64,000 bases of DNA, taken from positions 451,147 to 515,146 of the forward strand of contig NZ_LR732817.1 of assembly GCF_902506195.1 (NCBI RefSeq). The letters run 5' to 3'. The position numbers and the translations under genes were made by a program. This document shows positions 1 to 9,570 of this stretch, one piece after another (the first letter of the stretch is position 1; each line of letters opens with the position of its first letter). Under the pieces are notes generated by a model that made no database searches, was not told the origin of the DNA, and saw nothing but the letters and a program-made list of their open reading frames with translations. The DNA comes from Citricoccus sp. K5. Lineage in GTDB: Bacteria; Actinomycetota; Actinomycetes; Actinomycetales; Micrococcaceae.

Positions 1-1405
1 CATCCTGCAGACGGGCCCGCAGCTCGGCCACACGCTCGGTGCCGGTGGCGGAGCGCAGGTTCTCGATGTGCTCGACCGTCGGTGCCTCGCCGTTCTCCGG
101 CAGCTCCACGAAATCGGCGGTGGCGGCGTACTCGGCGGCGTAGATGCCGGCACGGCGGCCGAAGACGTTGATGTCCAGCAGCGAGTTGGTGCCGAGGCGG
201 TTGGAGCCGTGCACAGAGACACAAGCGACCTCGCCGGCGGCGTACAGGCCGGGGACCACGGTGTCGTTGTCCTGGAGGACCTCGGCCTTGATGTTGGTCG
301 GGATGCCGCCCATGACGTAGTGGCAGGTCGGGAAGACCGGAACCGGCTCGGTGTAGGGCTCCACCCCGAGGTAGGTGCGGGCGAACTCGGTGATGTCCGG
401 GAGCTTGGCGTCGATGTGCGCCGGCTCCAGGTGCGTCAGGTCGAGCAGGACGTAGTCCTTGTTCGGGCCGCAGCCGCGGCCCTGGCGGACCTCCTCGGCC
501 ATGGACCGGGCCACGATGTCTCGTGGCGCGAGGTCCTTGATGGTCGGGGCGTAGCGCTCCATGAAGCGCTCGCCGTCCGAGTTGCGGAGGATGCCGCCCT
601 CGCCACGCGCCGCCTCGGAGAGCAGAATACCCAGTCCGGCCAGGCCGGTCGGGTGGAACTGGATGAACTCCATGTCCTCCAGCGGCAGGCCGTTGCGGTA
701 GGCGATGGCCATGCCGTCACCGGTCAGGGTGTGGGCATTGGAGGTGGTCTTGAAGACCTTGCCCGCGCCGCCGGTGGCGAAGACCACGGACTTGGCCTGG
801 AAGACGTGCAGTTCGCCGGTGGCCAGTTCGTAGGACACGACGCCGGCCACGCGCTTCTGCGTGAAGGGCGTCCCGTCCGGGCGGGTGCCCGGCTCGTCCA
901 CCATCAGCACGTCCAGAACGTAGAACTCGTTGTAGAACTCGACGTCGTGCTTGACGCAGTTCTGGTAGAGCGTCTGGAGGATCATGTGGCCGGTGCGGTC
1001 GGCCGCATAGCAGGCGCGGCGGACCGGGGCCTTGCCGTGGTCGCGCGTGTGGCCGCCGAAGCGACGCTGGTCGATCCGGCCCTCCGGGGTGCGGTTGAAG
1101 GGCAGGCCCATCTTCTCCAGGTCGAGCACCGCGTCGATGGCCTCCTTGGCCATGACCTCGGCGGCGTCCTGGTCCACCAGGTAGTCGCCGCCCTTGACGG
1201 TGTCAAAGGTGTGCCACTCCCAATTGTCCTCCTCGACATTGGCCAGGGCGGCACACATGCCGCCCTGGGCCGCGCCCGTGTGTGAACGGGTGGGGTAAAG
1301 CTTGGTCAGCACCGCTGTGCGGGCGCGCTGACCGGATTCGATCGCCGCGCGCATGCCGGCGCCGCCGGCACCGACAATCACGACGTCGTACTTGTGTACC
1401 TGCAT
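1..1405 (-). CDS. sdhA: Succinate dehydrogenase flavoprotein subunit (3'-truncated by window edge)
   Basis: Catalytic flavoprotein of respiratory complex II; oxidises succinate to fumarate and passes electrons to SdhB. The ATG at 1405 follows AGAAGGAAC. The protein begins [19 protein letters not shown], a dinucleotide-binding motif, then has SHTGAAQGG with the histidine that covalently holds FAD in this family, FHPTG and HGSNRLG. About 468 codons are present of a usual 590-600, so the C-terminus and probably sdhB lie to the left of the window. It follows sdhD by 66 bases in the same operon. Confidence 0.97.
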   Translation of the reverse strand, partial: MQVHKYDVVIVGAGGAGMRAAIESGQRARTAVLTKLYPTRSHTGAAQGGMCAALANVEEDNWEWHTFDTVKGGDYLVDQDAAEVMAKEAIDAVLDLEKMGLPFNRTPEGRIDQRRFGGHTRDHGKAPVRRACYAADRTGHMILQTLYQNCVKHDVEFYNEFYVLDVLMVDEPGTRPDGTPFTQKRVAGVVSYELATGELHVFQAKSVVFATGGAGKVFKTTSNAHTLTGDGMAIAYRNGLPLEDMEFIQFHPTGLAGLGILLSEAARGEGGILRNSDGERFMERYAPTIKDLAPRDIVARSMAEEVRQGRGCGPNKDYVLLDLTHLEPAHIDAKLPDITEFARTYLGVEPYTEPVPVFPTCHYVMGGIPTNIKAEVLQDNDTVVPGLYAAGEVACVSVHGSNRLGTNSLLDINVFGRRAGIYAAEYAATADFVELPENGEAPTVEHIENLRSATGTERVAELRARLQD

Positions 1406-1471
1406 TCGTTGAGTTCCTTCTGCTCGAGTACTCGAGAAAATTCAGTGGTTCAGTGGGGGTGCGTCAGGGCG

Positions 1472-1957
1472 TCAGAGGGTCTCGCAGAACGCGGGAGTGG
1501 ACTCCAGCAGCATTCCGTCGGCGCCGACGAGGCACGGTTCGAAGGTGAAGATCACCAGGGTGCCGAGCACGATGATGACGGTGGTCGCCGCATAGAGGAC
1601 CATCTTCAGCCAGAACCGCACGCCGTCACGCTCGGCGTAGTCGTTGATGATGGTCCGGACGCCGTTGGTGCCGTGCAGCATGGCCAGCCACAGCAGGGCC
1701 AGGTCCCAGAACTGCCAGAACGGATCGGCCCACTTGCCGGCGACGAAGCCGAAGTCCAGGCCGTTGATGCCGTCCCCGACCATGAGGTTGGAGAAGAGGT
1801 GGACGAAGATCAGCACGACCAGGACCACGCCGGACAGGCGCATGAACAACCAGGCGAGCATCTCGAAGTTGCCGCTCTTGGTCTTGTCCCGGGTGTACTT
1901 CGGGTCGATACGCCCCGTGCGGGGGGCTGCGATCGTGGATTCAACGGTGGCGCTCAT
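1472..1957 (-). CDS. sdhD: Succinate dehydrogenase membrane anchor subunit SdhD
   Basis: 161-residue membrane anchor of complex II that, with SdhC, binds quinone and haem b and holds SdhA/SdhB to the membrane. Three hydrophobic helices are visible, roughly residues 33-60, 80-105 and 118-140. Histidines in VHLFSN and LHGTNG lie where haem or quinone ligands sit in the family. Its ATG is three bases after the sdhC stop, so translation is probably coupled. Identity rests on position and helix pattern, since anchor subunits are poorly conserved. Confidence 0.92.
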   Translation of the reverse strand: MSATVESTIAAPRTGRIDPKYTRDKTKSGNFEMLAWLFMRLSGVVLVVLIFVHLFSNLMVGDGINGLDFGFVAGKWADPFWQFWDLALLWLAMLHGTNGVRTIINDYAERDGVRFWLKMVLYAATTVIIVLGTLVIFTFEPCLVGADGMLLESTPAFCETL

Positions 1958-1960
1958 GGC

Positions 1961-2368
1961 TCAGTGACCTCCGAGGGCAAGCATCAGGTGGCGGATGGCG
2001 AACGCGCCAACGGTGACGACGGAAAGGACCACCACGGCCCACAGCATCTTCTTGTGGTGCTTGGTCCCGCCCTTCCAGAAGTCCACGAGGATGATCCGCA
2101 GGCCGTTGAAGGCGTGGTAGACGATGGCGGCCACGAGGCCGACCTCTCCGACAGCCATCAGCGGGTTCTTGTAGGTGCCGAGTACCGCGTTGTACGCCTC
2201 CGGCGAGACCCTCACCAGCGAGGTGTCCAGCACGTGGACCAGCAGGAAGAAGAAGATGGCGACGCCGGTGATCCGGTGGATGACCCACGACCACTGACCT
2301 TCGTTGCCGCGATAGAGGGTCCCACGGCCGGACTTCGCCGGGGCCTGCGCTGATGTCGCAGTAGACAC
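1961..2368 (-). CDS. sdhC: Succinate dehydrogenase cytochrome b556 subunit SdhC
   Basis: 135-residue cytochrome b subunit of complex II. I chose the GTG at 2368 because a strong GGGAGGT sits 7 bases upstream; the frame stays open further upstream but that extension looks like non-coding DNA. The N-terminus is hydrophilic, followed by SWVIHRITGV, the conserved S-x-x-H-R-x-T-G motif of this family, then three membrane helices with VYHAFNGLR in the second. First gene of the sdhC-sdhD-sdhA operon. Confidence 0.93.
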   Translation of the reverse strand: MSTATSAQAPAKSGRGTLYRGNEGQWSWVIHRITGVAIFFFLLVHVLDTSLVRVSPEAYNAVLGTYKNPLMAVGEVGLVAAIVYHAFNGLRIILVDFWKGGTKHHKKMLWAVVVLSVVTVGAFAIRHLMLALGGH

Positions 2369-2510
2369 TGTTATACCTCCCAGGGATTGCAAGGGCGCCT
2401 GTGCCACGTCCGATGGGCACAAAGGGAACGCCGGTGCGAGTGCATTCCTCCACGACAGACTAGTCCTTCTTGACGTTATGTTCCCTATTGTTGACCCGCA
2501 TGGTTCCTGT

Positions 2511-2526
2511 TGTGGCACGGGTCACG
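2511..2526. promoter_or_regulatory. Possible CRP/GlxR-like site between sdhC and manC
   Basis: The 16-mer reads TGTGG-N6-TCACG, eight of ten positions matching the actinobacterial CRP/GlxR consensus TGTGA-N6-TCACA. It lies about 145 bases from the sdhC start and 52 from the manC start. GlxR regulation of sdhCAB is known in Corynebacterium. One half-site is imperfect, so this is a weak call. Confidence 0.3.
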
Positions 2527-2577
2527 TGAGAGAGGCGGACCCGTGCCGCGGCACGGTGGTCGCCTATGCTGTCCGGT

Positions 2578-3735
2578 GTGACGACTGACCCTGAACTGGA
2601 TGGCCTCGCCGCCGTGGACCTCTCTGACACCCCGGGACTCGACCGCTTCTATGGAGTGATTCCTGCCGGTGGTGTGGGGACGCGGCTGTGGCCGCTGTCG
2701 CGGGCTGCCGCGCCGAAGTTCCTGCATGACCTGACCGGCTCGGGGCAGACCCTGATCCGGGCCACCTACGATCGCCTGGCCGCGCTGGCCGGGGACCGGG
2801 TGATGGTGGTCACCGGGGAAGCCCACGAGGGCGCCGTGCGGGAGCAGTTGCCGGACCTGGCCTCTGAGGACACCGTGCTCGAGCCGGAGCCGAAGGACTC
2901 GGCGGCGGCCATCGGCCTGGCCGCGGCCATCCTGTTCGAGCGGGATCCTGAGACCATCATGGGCTCCTTTGCCGCCGACCAGGTGATCGGTCCGGTGGAG
3001 GAGTTCCAGGAGGCCGTGGCAGAGGCTGTGGCCACGGCGGTCACCGGCAAGATCGTGACCATCGGGATCAAGCCGACGCACCCTGCCACCGGGTTCGGCT
3101 ACATCCGGCAGGGCGAGGCCCTGGCCGTGAAGGGTGCCCCCCATGCCAAGTCAGTGGCCGCGTTCGTGGAGAAGCCGGCCGAGGCGGTGGCCCAGGAGTA
3201 CGTCGCCTCGGGGGAGTATCTGTGGAACGCGGGGATGTTCGTGGCCCCGGTGTCGTTGATGCTGCACCATCTGGCGGTCAATGAGCCGGAGCTGCATGCC
3301 GGCGTCGTGGAGATCGCCAAGGCGTGGGGCACGGACGCGCAGGCTGAGACCATGGCCCGGGTCTGGCCGGGGCTGAAGAAGACCGCGGTGGACTATGCGG
3401 TGGCTGAGCCCGCTGCCGCGGCGGGAGACGTGGCTGTGATCCCGGGTGGGTTCACCTGGGACGATGTGGGCGATTTCGCGGCGATCGCCCGCCTGAACCC
3501 GGCCAAGCGGGCCTCCGGCATCACCGTGATCGGTGAGACGCCGCGGGTGTACTCGTCCAAGGCCTCCGGCGTGGTGGTCACGGACACGGCGCGGGTGATC
3601 GCGTTGATCGGTGTCGAGGACATCGTGGTCGTGGACACCCCGGATGCCCTGCTGGTCACGACCACGGAGCACGCCCAGTCCGTGAAGCAGGCCGTCGAGT
3701 CCCTCAAGGCCCACGGCGACGACGACGTCCTCTGA
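2578..3735 (+). CDS. manC: Mannose-1-phosphate guanylyltransferase
   Basis: Makes GDP-mannose from mannose-1-phosphate and GTP, for mannosylated lipids and wall glycans; it pairs functionally with manA at 52.8-54.1 kb. Signatures are GGVGTRLWPLSR near the N-terminus (nucleotide binding), GYIRQG, FVEKP and FTWDDVGDF in order. The GTG at 2578 is chosen over an in-frame ATG at 2566 because that ATG lies inside the -10 element TATGCT (2565-2570), which ends 7 bases before the GTG, the spacing of a leaderless mRNA. Length, 385 residues, is usual for the single-domain form without an isomerase domain. Confidence 0.93.
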   Translation: MTTDPELDGLAAVDLSDTPGLDRFYGVIPAGGVGTRLWPLSRAAAPKFLHDLTGSGQTLIRATYDRLAALAGDRVMVVTGEAHEGAVREQLPDLASEDTVLEPEPKDSAAAIGLAAAILFERDPETIMGSFAADQVIGPVEEFQEAVAEAVATAVTGKIVTIGIKPTHPATGFGYIRQGEALAVKGAPHAKSVAAFVEKPAEAVAQEYVASGEYLWNAGMFVAPVSLMLHHLAVNEPELHAGVVEIAKAWGTDAQAETMARVWPGLKKTAVDYAVAEPAAAAGDVAVIPGGFTWDDVGDFAAIARLNPAKRASGITVIGETPRVYSSKASGVVVTDTARVIALIGVEDIVVVDTPDALLVTTTEHAQSVKQAVESLKAHGDDDVL

Positions 3736-3764
3736 GTCAGAGGAGCCCCGGTAGCATCACTGGG

Positions 3765-5039
3765 ATGAACGACAGCCAGGCTTCCACCGGCGCCCGTCCC
3801 GTCCTCGACGATCCCGGACTGCCGTGGGTGACCCCCCTGGTCCAGCGTCTCGAGCCCTCGATCGTGGAATTCCGCCGGGACATCCACGCGTATCCGGAAC
3901 TGTCCTATGACGAGCACCGGACCACGGAACGGATCCTGCAGACCCTGACCGAGGCCGGGCTCTCCCCGGTCAAGCTCGAGGACACCGGCGCCTACGTGGA
4001 CATCGGCGAGGGGCCGATCGTGCTGGGCCTGCGTGCGGACATCGACGCCCTTCCCCTCTCGGAGCTGACCGGGCTGGACTACGCCTCCCGGCACCAGGGC
4101 GTCGCACATGCGTGCGGACATGACGTCCACACGTCCGTCATGGTCGGCACCGCGCTCGCCCTGCACCGGGTGGTCACGCGCACGGCCGGTGAACTCGGCC
4201 AGCCGGAGCTCGACGCCCTCGGGGGACCCGAGGGCCTGACCGGCCGCATCCGCATCATCTTCCAACCCGCCGAGGAACGGTTGCCCGGTGGCTCCCTGTC
4301 CGTGATCCGGCAGGGCACCCTGGAGGGGATCCCGCGGATTCTGGCGGCACACTGCGAGCCCCGGTTCGACGTCGGCACGATCGGCACGCGGATCGGCGCC
4401 ATCACCTCGGCGGCCGACACCATCAAAATCAGCCTGTCCGGCCGCGGTGGACACACCTCCCGGCCGCACCTGACGGAGGACCTCGTCTACGCGTTGTCCA
4501 CGATCGCCGTCCAGGTCCCGGCGGTGCTGAACCGACGGATCGACGTCCGCTCGGCCGTCTCGGTGGTGTGGGGCCAGATCAATGCCGGGGCGGCGCCCAA
4601 CGCCATCCCCGGGTCCGGTTACCTCGCCGGCACCATGCGCTGCCTGGACGCCGAGGTGTGGGAATCGGCCGGCGACCTGCTGGACGACGTGGTCCAGCAG
4701 ATCGCCCATCCGTTCGGGGTGAAGGTCCACCTCGAGCACATCCGCGGGGTGCCGCCGGTGGTCAACACGGAGGCCGAGACGGATCTCATCGAGGACGCGG
4801 CCCGCTATGAGCTCGGGTCCCGGGCCATCCAGCTGACCCCGCAGTCCATGGGCGGGGAGGACTTCGCCTGGATGACCCAGCTGGTCCCCGGGGCCATGCT
4901 GCGCTTGGGGACACGGACCCCGGGCGGTCCGGTCTATGACCTGCACATGGGCGACTTCGCACCGGACGAGCGCGCCATCGGCGTCGGCATGCGCATCTTC
5001 ACGGCGGCGGCACTACGGGTCCTGTCCGGCGTTCAGTAG
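3765..5039 (+). CDS. M20 family amidohydrolase
   Basis: 424-residue M20 peptidase-family amidohydrolase, cytoplasmic and metal dependent. Visible signatures are LRADIDALPL, ACGHDVHTSVM and PAEERLPGG, which carry metal ligands and the catalytic glutamate in hippurate hydrolase and N-acyl amino acid deacylase relatives; a dimerisation domain insert follows at about residues 215-330. Substrate cannot be told from sequence. A TAGCAT -10 element at 3752-3757 lies 7 bases before the ATG, so it is probably a leaderless single gene. It starts 29 bases after manC with no obvious functional link. Confidence 0.9.
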   Translation: MNDSQASTGARPVLDDPGLPWVTPLVQRLEPSIVEFRRDIHAYPELSYDEHRTTERILQTLTEAGLSPVKLEDTGAYVDIGEGPIVLGLRADIDALPLSELTGLDYASRHQGVAHACGHDVHTSVMVGTALALHRVVTRTAGELGQPELDALGGPEGLTGRIRIIFQPAEERLPGGSLSVIRQGTLEGIPRILAAHCEPRFDVGTIGTRIGAITSAADTIKISLSGRGGHTSRPHLTEDLVYALSTIAVQVPAVLNRRIDVRSAVSVVWGQINAGAAPNAIPGSGYLAGTMRCLDAEVWESAGDLLDDVVQQIAHPFGVKVHLEHIRGVPPVVNTEAETDLIEDAARYELGSRAIQLTPQSMGGEDFAWMTQLVPGAMLRLGTRTPGGPVYDLHMGDFAPDERAIGVGMRIFTAAALRVLSGVQ

Positions 5040-5099
5040 GGCCCAACGGCGCGGGCGGTGGAGACGTTGCAGAAACGTAGCGCACTTCTGAAGCGGTTC

Positions 5100-5130
5100 T
5101 TGCCAACTTTGGGTAAACTCCCGGGTAACT
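5100..5130 (+). promoter_or_regulatory. Candidate promoter region for the BMP transporter gene
   Basis: The 218-base gap before the lipoprotein gene holds TTGCCA at 5100-5105 and two similar TA-rich boxes, TAAACT at 5114-5119 and GTAACT at 5125-5130. No pair has both ideal sequence and ideal spacing (TTGCCA to GTAACT is 19 bases), so the exact promoter is uncertain. The rest of the gap shows no gene. Confidence 0.3.
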
Positions 5131-5257
5131 GTCCGTCTGAAGGGCGCGGACATCCGTGGAACGGATCGAACTCGACCCGTCCGGACCTGGGCCGAGATCA
5201 CCGGCTCGCGGCCGGATCCCCACGTTCCAGCCCCCACCCTCGCACCTAAGGATCACC

Positions 5258-6382
5258 ATGGGCATTGCCTCCCCCCTGTCTCGTAAGGCACTCCTGCCGG
5301 TCGCCATGCTCGGCATGTCCGGCCTGTTGCTGGCCGGCTGCGGCGCCGCTCCGGAAGAGGACGGCGCCACCGCCGGCTCGGATGCGCCGGCCGTCGGCAC
5401 CGACAACTCCGACTACACCGGTTGCATCGTCTCCGACCAGGGCGGCTTCGATGACCGCTCCTTCAACCAGTCCTCCCACGACGGCCTGATGGCCGCCGAG
5501 GAGGAGTTCGGCATCTCCACCAACGAGGCCGAGTCCACGTCCCCGTCCGACTTCACCCCGAACATCACGTCGATGCTGCAGGCCGACTGCGACATGATCA
5601 TCGGCGTCGGGTTCCTGCTCGGCGACACGATGAAGCCGATCGCCAACGACAACCCCGAGACCCACTTCATGGGCGTGGACGTCACCGATCCCGAGTTCCC
5701 GGACAACGTCAAGCGCCTGATCTATGACACGGCGCAGGGCTCCTTCCTGGCCGGCTACCTCGCCGCCGGAACGTCCGAGACCGGCAAGGTCGCCACCTAC
5801 GGCGGCGCGGAGATCCCGACCGTGACCATCTTCATGGACGGCTTCGCCGCCGGCGTCGAGTACTACAACGAGCAGAAGGACGCCGAGGTCGAGGTGCTGG
5901 GCTGGAACCGCGAGGCCAAGACCGGTTCCTTCACCGGCGACTTCGAGAACCAGGCCGCCGGCAAGACCAACACCACCAACTTCATCAACGAGGGCGCGGA
6001 CATCATCATGCCCGTGGCCGGGCCGGTGGGCCTGGGCACCCTCGACGCCGTGACCGAGGCGAATGCCGGCGGCAAGGAGGCCAAGGTCATCTGGGTCGAC
6101 TCCGACGGCTACGAGACCACCGAGCAGGGCGAGGTCATCCTCACCTCCGTGGTGAAGCTGATGGGCCAGGCCGTGCAGGACGTCATCGAGGCCGACCTGG
6201 CGGACGAGTTCGACGGTGAGCCCTACGTGGGCACGCTGGAGAACGGCGGCGTGGCCCTGGCCCCGTTCCATGACTTTGACGCCGAGGTCTCCGATGAGAT
6301 GAAGACCGAGCTCGAGGAGATCAAGGCCGGCATCATCGACGGCTCCATCGAGGTCAACTCGGACTACTCGCCCGAGGTCTGA
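5258..6382 (+). CDS. BMP family ABC transporter substrate-binding lipoprotein
   Basis: 374-residue lipoprotein that captures substrate outside the membrane for the ABC importer encoded next. The ATG at 5258 has AAGGA 8 bases upstream. A short signal peptide ends in the lipobox LLAGC with the acylated cysteine near residue 28. The mature part has the BMP/PnrA features GGFDDRSFNQ, DMIIGVGF and VDSDGYETT. Characterised relatives (NupN of Bacillus, BmpA of Lactococcus, PnrA of Treponema) bind nucleosides. The downstream nucleoside salvage enzymes support that substrate; this is inference. Confidence 0.93.
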   Translation: MGIASPLSRKALLPVAMLGMSGLLLAGCGAAPEEDGATAGSDAPAVGTDNSDYTGCIVSDQGGFDDRSFNQSSHDGLMAAEEEFGISTNEAESTSPSDFTPNITSMLQADCDMIIGVGFLLGDTMKPIANDNPETHFMGVDVTDPEFPDNVKRLIYDTAQGSFLAGYLAAGTSETGKVATYGGAEIPTVTIFMDGFAAGVEYYNEQKDAEVEVLGWNREAKTGSFTGDFENQAAGKTNTTNFINEGADIIMPVAGPVGLGTLDAVTEANAGGKEAKVIWVDSDGYETTEQGEVILTSVVKLMGQAVQDVIEADLADEFDGEPYVGTLENGGVALAPFHDFDAEVSDEMKTELEEIKAGIIDGSIEVNSDYSPEV

Positions 6383-6400
6383 TCACCACGGTGGCCCATG

Positions 6401-6430
6401 CGGTGGGGCGGCCTGCGGGCCGCCCCACCG
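6401..6430 (+). terminator. Intrinsic hairpin between lipoprotein and ATPase genes
   Basis: A perfect 13-base-pair inverted repeat, arms 6401-6413 (CGGTGGGGCGGCC) and 6418-6430, encloses a TGCG tetraloop. It starts 18 bases after the lipoprotein stop. No T-run follows, so it may be a partial terminator or a 3'-end stabiliser that keeps binding protein more abundant than the membrane parts. Confidence 0.7.
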
Positions 6431-6568
6431 TCATGTCCGCCGGGAATACCCTGAGATGAAGACCCTGAGATGATGTCCTCTTCAGATCCCGTTGGGACCG
6501 AGCATCATGGATGGAACGACAACGACCCGAAGCAATGGCCTGTCCCGGGCCAGAATGGCTGGAGCACG

Positions 6569-8116
6569 GTGAAACTCGAATTACGCGGCATCACCAAGAA
6601 ATTCGGGGCCTTCACGGCCAATGACTCGATCGACCTGACGGTGGAGTCCGGCCAGGTCCACTCCCTGCTGGGGGAGAACGGCGCGGGCAAGTCCACCCTG
6701 ATGAACGTCCTGTTCGGCCTCTACGAGCCGACCGCCGGCGAGATCCTGGTGGACGGCACACCCGTGCGGTTCAGCGGTCCCGGTGAGGCCATGCGGGCCG
6801 GCATCGGCATGGTGCACCAGCACTTCATGCTGATCCCCGTCTTCACGGTGGCGGAGAACGTGGCGCTGGGCGATGAGCACACGCGTGCCGCGGGCATCCT
6901 GGACCTCGAGTCCACCCGCCGGAAGATCCGCGAGATCTCCGATGAGTATGGCTTCCACGTGGACCCGGACGCCCGCATCGAGGACCTTCCGGTGGGCGTC
7001 CAGCAGCGCGTGGAGATCATCAAGGCGCTCGTGCGCGACGCCCGCGTGCTGATCCTGGACGAGCCCACCGCCGTCCTCACCCCCCAGGAGACCGACGAGC
7101 TGCTGGACATCATCCGCCGGCTCCGGGACAACGGCACAGCCGTGGTGTTCATCTCCCACAAGCTGCGCGAGGTCAAGGCGATCTCCACCGTGATCAGCGT
7201 GCTGCGCCGCGGCAGGATGGTCGGCACCGCGGACCCGGACGCGGACCAGTCCGAACTGGCCGCCCTCATGGTGGGCCGCGCCGTGGGGCTGAACACCACG
7301 AAGTCCGCCCCGCAGCTGGGTGAGGAGACCTTCACGGTGTCCGACCTGACCGTACTGAGCCCGGAGGGCGTCCGGCTGGTGGACCGCGTCTCCTTCGGTA
7401 TCCGCCAGGGCGAGATCCTGGCCGTGGCCGGTGTGCAGGGCAACGGGCAGACCGAGCTCACCGAGGCCATCATGGGCCTGCAGAAGGCCCAGGGGTCCAT
7501 CCGCCTGGACGGCGAGGAGATCCTCGGCCGCACCACCCGGCAGGTCATCCGGGCCGGCGTCGGGTATGTGCCGGAGGACCGCTCCACCGACGGTCTGGTG
7601 GGGTCCTTCTCCGTGGCCGAGAACCTCGTCCTGAACCGCTTCGACAGGGCCCCCGTCGGCAACCGCTTCCAGCTGAGCCCGGCGGCCATCCGGTCCCTGG
7701 CGGAGCAGCGCGTCACCGAATTCGATGTCCGCACCCAGGGTGTGGACCTGCCCGTCGGCACCCTGTCCGGAGGCAACCAGCAGAAGGTCGTCATGGCCCG
7801 GGAACTGGTGGACGGCCTCAAGCTCTTCATCGCCTCCCAGCCCACCCGCGGGGTCGACGTCGGCTCCATCGAGTTCCTGCACGACCGCATCATCCGCGAA
7901 CGGGACTCGGGCACCCCGGTGATGATCGTCTCCACCGAGCTCGATGAGGTCCTCGACCTGGCCGACCGCATCGCCGTGATGTACCACGGTCGGATCATCG
8001 GGATCGTGCCGGGGGACACCTCGCGTGACGACCTGGGCCTCATGATGGCCGGCATCACCCCGGGTGCCGAACCGGACACCACCCCGGACACCACCCCGAA
8101 GGGAGCAACGGCATGA
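6569..8116 (+). CDS. Nucleoside-type ABC transporter ATP-binding protein
   Basis: Energises the BMP-type importer; 515 residues with two tandem ATPase domains like the sugar/nucleoside class. Domain 1 has GENGAGKS (Walker A), PVGVQQRVEIIKAL (signature) and LILDEPTAVL (Walker B). Domain 2 has the degenerate Walker A GVQGNGQTEL, signature LSGGNQQK and IASQPTRGVD, the usual weak second site. GTG 6569 gives the family N-terminus VKLELRGITKKFG and has GGAG 4 bases upstream; an in-frame ATG at 6470 would add 33 low-similarity residues and cannot be excluded, as TACCCT at 6447-6452 could drive it. The stop overlaps the next start. Confidence 0.93.
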   Translation: MKLELRGITKKFGAFTANDSIDLTVESGQVHSLLGENGAGKSTLMNVLFGLYEPTAGEILVDGTPVRFSGPGEAMRAGIGMVHQHFMLIPVFTVAENVALGDEHTRAAGILDLESTRRKIREISDEYGFHVDPDARIEDLPVGVQQRVEIIKALVRDARVLILDEPTAVLTPQETDELLDIIRRLRDNGTAVVFISHKLREVKAISTVISVLRRGRMVGTADPDADQSELAALMVGRAVGLNTTKSAPQLGEETFTVSDLTVLSPEGVRLVDRVSFGIRQGEILAVAGVQGNGQTELTEAIMGLQKAQGSIRLDGEEILGRTTRQVIRAGVGYVPEDRSTDGLVGSFSVAENLVLNRFDRAPVGNRFQLSPAAIRSLAEQRVTEFDVRTQGVDLPVGTLSGGNQQKVVMARELVDGLKLFIASQPTRGVDVGSIEFLHDRIIRERDSGTPVMIVSTELDEVLDLADRIAVMYHGRIIGIVPGDTSRDDLGLMMAGITPGAEPDTTPDTTPKGATA

Positions 8117-9570
8117 ACGCCGTGACCAGCGAGAGCACCCCGGCGTCCACGCCCGGCCCCCAGGCCGGAGGAGCCGGAGGAGCCGGAGGATCGGGCCGGA
8201 AGGGCGGTGTCCCGAACGGATTCTCGTTCCGGGACGTCCTGTCCGGCAACGGCACCGTCACCGTCCTGGCGATCATCCTGTCCCTGGTCATCAGCGCTCT
8301 GCTGATCATCCTGACGGACGAGGACGTCCTCGAGGCTGCCGGATACTTCTTCAGCCGCCCCGTGGACACCCTGGCCGCCGGCTGGTCGGCCGTGGCCTCC
8401 GCCTACGCCGCCCTGTTCCGCGGCGCGATCTTCAACTACCGCGGGGACACCTTCAGCGAGGGCATCTACCCGCTGATGGAATCGCTGACCGTGGCCACGC
8501 CGCTGATCATCATCTCGCTCGGCATCGCCATCTCGTTCCGCTCCGGACTGTTCAACATCGGCGGCCAGGGCCAGATGATCTTCGGAGCCATGTTCGCCAC
8601 CTGGTTCGGCGTCCACCTGCAGCTTCCCGCGGGCCTGCACCTGCTGCTGGTCCTGATCATGGGCATCCTCGGCGGCGCCCTGTGGGGCGCCGTGGTCGGC
8701 TTCCTGAAGGCGCTCACCGGTGCCCACGAGGTCATCCTGACCATCATGCTCAACTACGTGGCCATCCATCTCGTCACGTATTTCCTGTACACCCCCGTCC
8801 TCCAGCGGGAGGGCTCCACCAACCCGGTCTCCGACTTCCTGCCGTCGACGGCGGTCTTCCCGCTCCTGTTCGGTGACAGCTTCCGCCTGAACTGGGGCTT
8901 CGTCGTGGCCCTCGTGGCCACCGTGTTCGCCTGGTGGCTCATGAAGCGCTCATCCGTCGGCTTCCAGCTGCGTGCCGTGGGTGCCAATCCCGACGCCGCC
9001 CGGACCGCGGGTGTGTCCGTGAAGCGCATGTACGTGGTCGCCATGGCGATCTCCGGCGGCCTGGCCGGCCTGGCCGGCATGAGCCAGGTGTCCGGCACCG
9101 AGAAGATGCTCAACACGGACGTCGCCGGGTCCTTCGGCTTCGACGCCATCACCGTGGCCCTGCTCGGCCGCTCCAACCCGTGGGGCGTGTTCGCGGCAGG
9201 TCTGCTGTTCGGCGCGCTGCGTGCCGGTGGCGTGACGATGCAGACCGAGACCGGGGTGCCGATCGACATCGTGCTCATCATCCAGTCTCTGATCGTGCTG
9301 TTCATCGCCGCACCGCCGCTGGTGCGGATGATCTTCCGCCTGCCGGCACCCGGTGCCCTGCAGGCCCGCACCACAGCGGATCCGGTCACCCAGCCGGCCC
9401 TGGCCGGCGCCGTCGCGGCGACCACCGCGTCCGCCGACGGCCACACCGCCCCGGCCGCCTCCGCCACCATCGGCGATGCCGTGGGAGTGGCGGCCGGAGA
9501 CGCAGGATCCACAGACCCGGCCGATGCAGATGCCAGTACCACCACCCCGGCGGAAGGCGACCAGCGATGA
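8113..9570 (+). CDS. BMP-type ABC transporter permease 1
   Basis: 485-residue inner-membrane permease of the nucleoside importer (BPD_transp_2 class, like NupP/YufP). It has a Gly-rich hydrophilic N-terminus (about 45 residues), 8-9 hydrophobic segments, and the conserved stretches FNIGGQGQMIFGA and GANPDAARTAG in a cytoplasmic loop that contacts the ATPase. The last 65 residues are an Ala/Thr-rich tail not expected in the family. Start and stop share ATGA overlaps with the genes on both sides, showing tight translational coupling. Confidence 0.93.
   Translation: MNAVTSESTPASTPGPQAGGAGGAGGSGRKGGVPNGFSFRDVLSGNGTVTVLAIILSLVISALLIILTDEDVLEAAGYFFSRPVDTLAAGWSAVASAYAALFRGAIFNYRGDTFSEGIYPLMESLTVATPLIIISLGIAISFRSGLFNIGGQGQMIFGAMFATWFGVHLQLPAGLHLLLVLIMGILGGALWGAVVGFLKALTGAHEVILTIMLNYVAIHLVTYFLYTPVLQREGSTNPVSDFLPSTAVFPLLFGDSFRLNWGFVVALVATVFAWWLMKRSSVGFQLRAVGANPDAARTAGVSVKRMYVVAMAISGGLAGLAGMSQVSGTEKMLNTDVAGSFGFDAITVALLGRSNPWGVFAAGLLFGALRAGGVTMQTETGVPIDIVLIIQSLIVLFIAAPPLVRMIFRLPAPGALQARTTADPVTQPALAGAVAATTASADGHTAPAASATIGDAVGVAAGDAGSTDPADADASTTTPAEGDQR

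Noticed and set aside
68-1285. 405-codon plus-strand frame opposite sdhA
   Set aside because: Composition is that of an antisense shadow (Val/Gly/Asp/His-rich) while the minus strand has complete SdhA motifs.
2566-2577. ATG 2566 as start of manC
   Set aside because: It falls within the TATGCT -10 element; the GTG at 2578 has the leaderless spacing seen at a dozen other genes.
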